A DNA stretch of 64,000 nucleotides from Ifrita kowaldi (taxonomy: Eukaryota; Chordata; Aves; Passeriformes; Cinclosomatidae). Position numbers and translations under genes: made by a program. Shown here in pieces: positions 59,501-64,000 of this stretch. Location: NCBI GenBank assembly GCA_013398055.1, contig VZRS01000306.1, positions 378,374-442,373 of the forward strand. The letters run 5' to 3'. The notes beneath the pieces were generated by a model. It saw only the letters and a list, made by a program, of their open reading frames with translations. It did not search any database and was not told where the DNA came from. Numbering within the stretch: the first letter of the stretch is position 1; each line of letters opens with the position of its first letter.

Positions 59501-61485
59501 TTGTTCATGTTGGTAAATTCCAACAGCACGGAAACATTTTCCCATCAATAGCATTAACACATATAAGACAGTGAAGAAAGCATTAAATTCATGTCATTAT
59601 AAAGTAAAGTAAAAACCTTTCACAAGTGAAAAACTTCTTTAAGTTTCCTATATGACTTTCACAGTGGCAATTGACATTCAATACTTGCCAGTGGAAACAC
59701 GCAGACGCGAATGGCAGCGCGCACACACACACACACACATTTTCTATAGCTCAAGCCCTGCTGGAACCCTCAATATAGGCTGCAAAAATGCTGTATACAT
59801 GGGTTATACGTAAGGCCAACGAACCTGTCTTATTAGGTTTAGGATGATGCATGTCAGTAAGATGACACTGTTCCCTCTATGGTTTTCAAACTGCTGTTTG
59901 CTTTTTTACTGCCCAAGTTGACTAGATGGAAAATGGCAGATCCCAACAGTGCACTGCAGGAAAATGATTTTTAGACTAGACTTGCCTCAGCTGAGCCCAC
60001 AACACAGAGCTGCTGTACATAGGCAGAACAGCACAATTCAATTAGGATTTGTACTACAACACACTGCTCCTAACTGCTGTAGAGCCTCAAGCCAAACTGT
60101 AATCATGAAAGGTTTTATAAGCCATCATTCTCCCCTTTAGTCAGGCTGGGCTGCTGAGAATACCTCTGCGACCTCCAGAGAATTGGGATTATAATCAGGA
60201 ATCGCTCACTGTATATATCATGCCAGCTCTGCATCCCCAGCCTTTCAAAGTTAACAAGGCTGCATCCCACTCAAGGGAGCCGGGAGTTCTCAACACTGAC
60301 ATTTGTGAAATATTGCTTGGAACAAAGCCCAGGAGGCACTTGTACAGATTAATAGCAGAGGTTAAGCCCACCGTCCACTTTGACACTGGTTGGCAGAGTT
60401 AGCAAGTGAAGCAGTGCTGGAAGCAAAGTTTATGGAGATCTATCTTTCTATTTGGCTATTATTTAAACAAATATGGCTTTGTTTTATTTACAGCCAAGAA
60501 AGTAATGTTTTCTTCTCAAATGTTCTGCAAACATTTAAAAACAGCATCTGATATTTACAGCTCATATTAGGTTTTTAATGCAGGCAAGAAAAAAGGGAGA
60601 TACAAGCCAACACTTCTTTGGAACAATACTTGTTAATATTATGACTGAACAGTCCTACACACTGAAAGCTTTACAACTGAGTTTTGTTGAGAGTGAGACA
60701 TCACTTACCGTGTTTAAATACTCCAATTAAAAGGGATTTATCTGCCTCCTTATCCCACCAGTCTGCAGGAACTTCGGCATGGAATGGCTCAGGTATCCAT
60801 ACATCTACTTCACTGTTAAGACAGCATTATGTACATTCTCAAAGGTATTATTGGACAAAGATTTAAAAAAAAACCAAAACGAAAAAAGCCAACCCAAAAA
60901 CCCCCAAGTGGTTTATGCTGCTCTATAAATATAAATTTTGAGGTGGAAAACCACCCCAAAACCCAACACAGAAATTGAAATAGCCTAAAAAAATAATTAG
61001 GATGGTTAAACAAACAAACAACAAAAATAATTAATCAACGAAAAAAAACCCACAACGCCCCCCCTTGCCCTCCCCCCGAACATTAGGCTATTTTGGGAGG
61101 TGAATGGTTATCTAAATATGATTCATTTAAGGTCTTAGTAATTTTTTGATTTTTTAAATTGAGATAGAATAATCCCTCGATATTAGCAGAACTGCAAATC
61201 CACTTCTGTCATTTCCCACATTGTTCCCTCCCCCAAGAAAATTACCCACGGCGCTTGATAAAATAATAAGGCTGCTGGAGAATAGACATATAAGAGATAA
61301 AGTGTGACCACCTCTAAATGCTGCATTATTATAGTACGTGTACTTTACAAAAGCCAGTGTCATAAAGCAAAAAATAAACCTGCACTTGCACTAACCTTGA
61401 GTCAGCACCCTCTAAGATCTTGTCTGCTTGGTCCCCTATAACTTCTTGTCGTAGATAGTAGAGCATGCGGACACGCAGCAGGACC
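49615..61485 (-). CDS. CHD7: CHD7, C-terminal part of the coding region (15 exons, human-style exons 24-38); 5' part lies beyond the window
   Basis: ATP-dependent chromatin remodeller of the CHD6-9 (Kismet) subfamily, a nuclear protein that acts at enhancers and promoters in development; human haploinsufficiency causes CHARGE syndrome (family knowledge). Fifteen exons join in frame over 3,823 nt and give about 1,273 residues plus a stop at 49615-49617. Visible in order: a WW...LLIG-KHG module (exon 25), an acidic linker (26-28), an Arg-rich helix (29), a SANT domain (30), a second WW module and a Glu-rich stretch (31), a basic helix (34), BRK1 (35), BRK2 (36-37) and the tail ending EIENNENDE (38). 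The tail and the exon-size pattern fit CHD7, not CHD6, CHD8 or CHD9. Chromodomains and the helicase are absent because they lie upstream of 64000. All junctions are GT-AG except intron 33 (GC-AG). Intact, with no frameshift. Join: 49615-50568, 51395-51499, 51975-52115, 52526-52747, 53331-53774, 54001-54228, 55880-56040, 56439-57116, 57257-57465, 57634-57862, 58582-58636, 58855-58927, 59207-59336, 60709-60812, 61396-61485. Confidence 0.96.
50569..51394 (-). other. CHD7 intron 37
   Basis: Bounded by donor gtaagt and acceptor tttttag. AT-rich. Holds a cluster of perfect inverted repeats at 51025-51070. No exon or transposon recognised. Confidence 0.85.
51025..51070. repeat. Nested perfect inverted repeats in CHD7 intron 37
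   Basis: Arms GAAATTGTTATTAAT (51025-51039) and its exact complement (51056-51070) flank a 16-bp centre. Overlapping the right arm is a 20-bp perfect palindrome, AATTGTTATTAATAACAATT, at 51049-51068. Confidence 0.9.
51395..51499 (-). CDS. CHD7: CHD7 exon 37 (105 nt), end of BRK domain 2
   Basis: Thirty-five codons: [20 protein letters not shown] then [25 protein letters not shown] is the conserved C-terminal helix of a BRK domain. Acceptor gcattag, donor TCT|gtaagt. Phase 0 at both ends. Confidence 0.96.
51500..51974 (-). other. CHD7 intron 36
   Basis: 475 bp between donor AAG|gtaaaa and acceptor gcattag. AT-rich; I see nothing else in it. Confidence 0.85.
51975..52115 (-). CDS. CHD7: CHD7 exon 36 (141 nt), start of BRK domain 2
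   Basis: Encodes [11 protein letters not shown], then [18 protein letters not shown] and [18 protein letters not shown]. The [14 protein letters not shown] part opens BRK2, preceded by a basic [10 protein letters not shown] stretch. The acceptor is ctttccag at 52116-52117, before KSADVLF. An internal cag before KPKQ could be mistaken for an acceptor but would drop 11 conserved residues. Donor AAGAAG|gtaaaa. Phase 0 at both ends. Confidence 0.95.
52116..52525 (-). other. CHD7 intron 35
   Basis: 410 bp between donor gtaagt and acceptor ctttccag. AT-rich; small chance open frames only. Confidence 0.85.
52526..52747 (-). CDS. CHD7: CHD7 exon 35 (222 nt), BRK domain 1
   Basis: Encodes [20 protein letters not shown], then [40 protein letters not shown] and [14 protein letters not shown]. 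The [10 protein letters not shown]...G..LVGEDAP....L..WL..HP pattern is a BRK domain, found in CHD6-9/Kismet and in Brahma/SMARCA2-4. Acceptor tttcag, donor CCA|gtaagt. Phase 0 at both ends; length equal to recalled human exon 35. Confidence 0.97.
52748..53330 (-). other. CHD7 intron 34
   Basis: 583 bp between donor gtaaga and acceptor ttttcag. AT-rich with an A-rich patch near 53080-53100; nothing else recognised. Confidence 0.85.
53331..53774 (-). CDS. CHD7: CHD7 exon 34 (444 nt), basic helix and linker
   Basis: Encodes [20 protein letters not shown], then [20 protein letters not shown], a Ser/Thr-rich linker, [19 protein letters not shown], and a second basic patch [19 protein letters not shown] ending NKRTSLTV. 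The two Arg-rich patches look like nuclear-localisation or nucleic-acid-contacting segments (inference). Acceptor attag after a T-rich tract, donor GTA|gtaaga. Phase 0 at both ends. Confidence 0.96.
53775..54000 (-). other. CHD7 intron 33, GC-AG type
   Basis: 226 bp. Donor AAG|gcaagg at 54000-53995, acceptor attag with a T-rich tract before it. The flanking codons give SPQLSK/EDALNLS, the expected CHD7 sequence, so the boundary is well fixed by protein homology. Confidence 0.88.
54001..54228 (-). CDS. CHD7: CHD7 exon 33 (228 nt), ends at a GC donor
   Basis: Encodes [60 protein letters not shown] and [16 protein letters not shown]. Acceptor ttattcag; the next intron starts AAG|gcaagg, a GC donor. 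No usable GT lies close by that keeps the known SPQLSK/EDALNLS junction. The segment is a conserved CHD6-9 block of unknown structure between the acidic region and the basic helix. Confidence 0.94.
54229..55879 (-). other. CHD7 intron 32
   Basis: 1,651 bp between the weak donor AAG|gttggt and acceptor ttattcag. AT-rich, with C-rich and T-rich patches near 55150-55245. No repeat family or exon recognised. Confidence 0.85.
55880..56040 (-). CDS. CHD7: CHD7 exon 32 (161 nt)
   Basis: Starts with two bases completing an Ala codon, then [39 protein letters not shown] and [14 protein letters not shown]. Acceptor ttattcag. The donor is AAG|gttggt, a poor match to consensus, while a near-consensus gtaaga lies within the exon at 56022 (see findings). 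The coding match to human CHD7 is close and the frame runs straight into exon 33 ([10 protein letters not shown]). Confidence 0.94.
56041..56438 (-). other. CHD7 intron 31
   Basis: 398 bp between donor gtaata and acceptor ttattcag. Moderately GC-balanced; open on the plus strand for about 75 codons, which I take as chance. Nothing else seen. Confidence 0.85.
56439..57116 (-). CDS. CHD7: CHD7 exon 31 (678 nt), second WW/KHG module and Glu-rich linker
   Basis: Begins (E)[19 protein letters not shown], continues through [20 protein letters not shown], then a second module [20 protein letters not shown] followed by [20 protein letters not shown]. The rest is a fast-evolving, Glu/Ser/Lys-rich stretch ending [18 protein letters not shown]. 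Acceptor ttgcag, donor GAAG|gtaata. It is two codons longer than human exon 31 as recalled; the extra length is in the disordered part. This is the second largest CHD7 exon in the window. Confidence 0.95.
57257..57465 (-). CDS. CHD7: CHD7 exon 30 (209 nt), SANT domain
   Basis: Encodes (K)[56 protein letters not shown] and [13 protein letters not shown]. This is the Myb/SANT-type three-helix domain of CHD6-9; the W...F-R...F-G...W-F-A-LD-K-LE-YF pattern is visible. SANT domains bind histone tails or stabilise remodeller-nucleosome contacts (family knowledge). Acceptor gactag, donor GATG|gtaagt. Confidence 0.96.
57634..57862 (-). CDS. CHD7: CHD7 exon 29 (229 nt), Arg-rich helical segment
   Basis: Encodes [20 protein letters not shown], then [20 protein letters not shown], then [20 protein letters not shown], then [15 protein letters not shown](K). 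The second half is strongly basic with a run of five Arg followed by an amphipathic charged helix leading into the SANT domain. Acceptor ctctag, donor AA|gtgagt inside a Lys codon. Almost invariant between this sequence and human CHD7 as recalled. Confidence 0.96.
57863..58581 (-). other. CHD7 intron 28
   Basis: 719 bp between donor gtaaga and acceptor ctctag. AT-rich; no recognised element. Confidence 0.85.
58582..58636 (-). CDS. CHD7: CHD7 exon 28 (55 nt), small acidic exon
   Basis: Encodes [18 protein letters not shown] and the first base of an Asn codon. Acceptor ccccaag, donor GCAA|gtaaga. The joined product reads ...SHANKHSESN, where human as I recall has ...HATGKHSESN, so this exon is one codon shorter. 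The loss sits exactly at the exon 28/29 junction. The ends are supported by reading frame and splice signals, but a different donor choice cannot be fully excluded. Confidence 0.88.
58855..58927 (-). CDS. CHD7: CHD7 exon 27 (73 nt), acidic linker
   Basis: Encodes (G)[17 protein letters not shown] then PFKDEID, an acidic, probably unstructured linker between the helical module and the Arg-rich segment. Acceptor ttatag with a short pyrimidine tract; donor GAT|gtaaga. It starts with one base completing a Gly codon and ends in phase 0. Size equals recalled human exon 27. Confidence 0.93.
59207..59336 (-). CDS. CHD7: CHD7 exon 26 (130 nt)
   Basis: Continues the helical module of exon 25: (G)[19 protein letters not shown], then [20 protein letters not shown], ending GGDG. 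Acceptor cacgcag, donor GATGG|gtaagg. It enters and leaves with two bases of a Gly codon, so phases agree with exons 25 and 27. Conservation with the human protein is near complete from memory; an Ala replaces Pro in RADPALCF. Confidence 0.95.
59337..60708 (-). other. CHD7 intron 25
   Basis: 1,372 bp between donor gtaagt and acceptor cacgcag. Contains a (CA)9 run at 59722-59739 and otherwise unremarkable AT-rich sequence. Confidence 0.85.
59722..59739. repeat. (CA)9 microsatellite in CHD7 intron 25
   Basis: Nine uninterrupted CA units after a gcgcg lead-in. Confidence 0.9.
60709..60812 (-). CDS. CHD7: CHD7 exon 25 (104 nt), first WW/KHG module
   Basis: Begins with one base finishing the split Ser codon and encodes [16 protein letters not shown], then [19 protein letters not shown]. 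Acceptor aacag, donor CACG|gtaagt. The WW-DK-LLIG-KHG motif recurs in exon 31 and looks like the SLIDE-like helical module C-terminal to the ATPase in CHD6-9; that structural assignment is inferred from the family. The length matches recalled human exon 25. Confidence 0.95.
60813..61395 (-). other. CHD7 intron 24, with A/C-rich low-complexity blocks
   Basis: 583 bp between donor gttagt and acceptor aacag. Two A/C-rich blocks (about 60864-60910 and 61006-61078) are built of short A runs broken by ACC, AACC and C runs; similar blocks occur at 37.1 kb and 63.6 kb. No recognised transposon body attached. Confidence 0.8.
61396..61485 (-). CDS. CHD7: CHD7 exon 24 (90 nt)
   Basis: First CHD7 exon seen when reading into the gene on the minus strand. 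It enters with one base of a split codon after an acceptor ctccag and encodes [19 protein letters not shown] followed by [10 protein letters not shown]. It leaves after two bases of a Ser codon at donor AG|gttagt, a moderate donor. The sequence lies between the helicase and SANT parts of CHD7. The exon length equals the human exon 24 length as I recall it. Confidence 0.93.
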
Positions 61486-64000
61486 CTGGAGAGGAAGGCA
61501 GAGGGGGGAAAAAGTTCTTAACTTCAGGACTGTTTGCCAACAGTGGCTTTTGGCAGCTGCTGCTGTTCATCCATCATCCTGCCAAGGCTGATTAGCCATG
61601 CTGTATGGTAGGCTTGAAGCGTGACAGATGGTGGCACATAATCACCTCTGTGTGGTGCTTTCTGCTGGCTTCCAACAGGCCTGCCTGGCAACTGCTTACA
61701 CTGCACAGAGAGGGACCCAGCTCAGCCCGGCCCCGGCGCATTTCATTTAGTTCTACCTAGTGCAGCTTGTGAAGTTTAGACACGTACTCTACCACTGCCT
61801 CTGAAGTATTGAAGCAAGTTTGTAAACAACTGAGCAGATGGCTTTCAGTAACTGTTCTGCTTCATTATCTCATAAAATTTCCTCAGCTGCTGCCTTAATA
61901 CCATTTTTGGAAGCACATCAGAAGTTGTAGGAATAAACGAGATATAAAATCTGGTTTTACTACCTTACAATAAACCCTCAATATGGAATGTCAGGTTTTT
62001 CAGATTATACAACTTTTTGCTTCTGAGAATGGGGGGGAAAAATAATCCCCCATTTCCCTTGGGAGATATTAACTATTTTTACTCTTTATAGTTCAAACTG
62101 CTATTTAATTTTACCTATGCACAATCTAACTGTTACAAGGAAGTGAAAAATCTTCATTGCCAAGTTAATTTTTCCCCATTTCTGCAACACTGCAGTCGTT
62201 TTTGGAAGCACCGTCAGGTGTTGTGGTCACACTCGAAGCTGGCAGGTGAGAGAATGGCAGACTGGATTTTCAAGGAGACTAGAAAAGAGGTCATTTCTGT
62301 AGAAAAAGTATCTACCTGAAAATAATCCTGCTCTCCTATGTTTACCCAATTCAGGGCACCCCCTGCTGCCTAGTTCATGAAGTAAAACCAGTACCAGCTA
62401 AAATGGAGATTACACAGCCCGCCCTCTCACTGTATCCAAATCCATCACAGCAACTGTTGAATTGCTGCTGCTCCTGGAACAGCAAGGGTGACCAGGGAAG
62501 CAGTAATCTGATCACCCACTTGCATGAAAAATTTAGACCACCACCAGTTTTGAGAGCTCCTTGTTAGAGATCAGATGCAACTGGAGCAATACCCGGTTTC
62601 ACACGTGTTATTCAATCAAACCTCGGAAGAGCAGGGATTTGAATGAAGGTCATGTCTGCAATTCAAAACATGTCAGACATGCTTCTTTCTGTATGCACAG
62701 TAACTGGGACCAGTAAGGTGTCCCTGCTCCCTGTGTGGCTATGTAAATAAGCAGTTGAGGGTCTCTATCAGCTTAGTATTAAGCAATGACAGCTGTTACA
62801 TCAGGCCAAAGAGAGAAGCACGAAATAAAACCCAAGATAAACCAAAAACCACAGGCTCTTTGCACCTTTCAGGAGTCCTATGCATTAAACCAGCATACAT
62901 GGTACTTAAGGAGAGGACACCAATTCTTACAAAGCCAACTTCTACTGGTACCTTTTGGAGGAAATTACTCAGATTATTAACTGTCCACCTCTGTTTGATT
63001 TTACCTGTGCTAAAAACATGTGGCTTCTACAATTCATTTAGTCCTGGTGAATCTGGGAAGTGAAGGAAAAAGATAGCAACTGAAAACATTCTTGCACATT
63101 TACCAGTCTTCCCAGTCCTTGTATTTGTTCTATTGTATTATTAAAGAAGCAGTATTTAAAAAACGAATTTAAATGGGATCTGCAAACTGATATAGCAAGT
63201 AATGAAGACATGTTACCTGAGAGATTAAAGTAATGTTACAGGAAAGAATTTTATTACTTTAAGAGCAAGTGAAATGTAACGACAGATCCGAGTAACAGTT
63301 CAGAAAAATCAGAAAGCAGTTTCTTTGGAAGTGCACTCACTAACGTAATTCTATGAATATCTGTTGTCATCAGCTAAAAATTAAGCTTGGTTAGCACCTG
63401 GAATTGAGCTAATAAACCCCTTAAATGCCTTTCCTCCTTCACATCACACCCCCTATTGACAGCCCACAGGTACTTTTCAAATCAATAATTTCTTTCCACT
63501 AAACAGTATTAATGAGACACAATACATATTCAAACCACAAAAGTAATGACGACCTTTCAGTAACACTGCATTACAACGGTATGATATATATACAATGAAG
63601 AGTAGAAGTTTAAAAACAAAACCAAACACCACAAAAATCCCAAAAGCAATCAACCACATCCCCAACTCTAAACCAAGGTATTTTTGGGACAAGGTTCAGT
63701 GTCTGTAATGAAGAATACAGTAAGCAAAACTGAGATGTCATCAAAGAAAACTGACACAAAAATAGGATATTACAAAACAAAAGCCAGAAAATATGTAAGG
63801 AAGGCTCTTAAGAGACATTTGTACAACAATAAAACACTATATGCAATGATCTTTATCGCCAAAGGCTTTTGGCTTAGTAACATGTTTAGAATTTCAAAAA
63901 ATCAAATCAGAACAAACCAATTCAGGTAAAAGAGTTTGGTGAGAGATTTCATCTCAAAGGAGAAAGAATAAATATGCTGTATGATGTGGAGAGCAAGAGA
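61486..64000 (-). other. CHD7 intron 23, partial (continues past the window)
   Basis: Sequence 5' of exon 24 on the minus strand. I found no further CHD7 exon up to 64000, so exon 23 lies outside. AT-rich, with an A/C-rich patch near 63615-63650. Open frames here are short and show no CHD7-like protein. Confidence 0.75.

Noticed and set aside
49615..61485. Assignment to CHD6, CHD8 or CHD9
   Set aside because: The tail ([30 protein letters not shown]) and the exon length series are those of CHD7 as I know it.
61524..61706. Possible further CHD7 exon upstream of exon 24
   Set aside because: The minus-strand frame here has no similarity to CHD7 and no matching splice phase; exon 23 must be beyond 64000.
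1..64000. CRISPR arrays, toxin-antitoxin modules, phage or other mobile defence systems
   Set aside because: The sequence is eukaryotic with spliced genes; no regularly spaced repeats or prokaryotic operons are present.

Overview
The window is nuclear DNA from a vertebrate, most likely a bird. The evidence is the single clear CR1 LINE tail at 14.5 kb with its avian-type 3' end (ATTCTATG-like octamers), a few much older CR1/L3-like remnants, a low repeat load, and a gene with short vertebrate-type exons. I see no bacterial, phage, CRISPR, rRNA or tRNA signal.

The only gene I can support is the 3' half of CHD7, the chromodomain-helicase-DNA-binding protein 7 chromatin remodeller, on the minus strand. 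Fifteen coding exons lie between 61485 and 49615. Every splice phase closes, and together they encode about 1,273 C-terminal residues ending in ...EIENNENDE. Exon lengths match those I recall for human CHD7 exons 24-38 almost one for one. Differences are confined to exon 28 (3 nt shorter), exon 31 (6 nt longer) and exon 38 (36 nt longer, from a Thr/Ala-rich expansion). This part of the protein holds a duplicated WW...DK-LLIG-KHG module (exons 25 and 31), the SANT domain (exon 30), two BRK domains (exon 35 and exons 36-37) and the acidic tail (exon 38). The chromodomains and ATPase lie upstream, beyond 64000. Intron 33 appears to be a non-canonical GC-AG intron. A 3'UTR of about 2.2 kb probably follows the stop, down to about 47.4 kb.

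Positions 1 to about 47 kb carry no recognisable protein gene. This is the region 3' of CHD7; in other amniotes the neighbour on that side is CLVS1, but no CLVS1 exon was recognised here. The region mixes AT-rich single-copy DNA, GC- and CpG-richer blocks (about 4.6-5.1, 11.9-13.5, 17.6, 23.6-24.9 and 27.4 kb), simple repeats, ancient transposon fossils (CR1/L3-like at 9.5 and 37.3-38.4 kb, a MIR-like SINE at 43.5 kb), a 74-bp direct duplication (39.0/39.6 kb) and several unusually good inverted repeats. The best of these is a 17-bp-arm hairpin at 33.28 kb. Such a gene-poor flank of a developmental regulator could hold enhancers, but that is inference.

I found no new biological system here. 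The best leads are the GC-AG intron, the weak-donor/cryptic-donor arrangement in exon 32, the exon 38 expansion, the perfect palindromes and hairpins, and the old SINE fossil.
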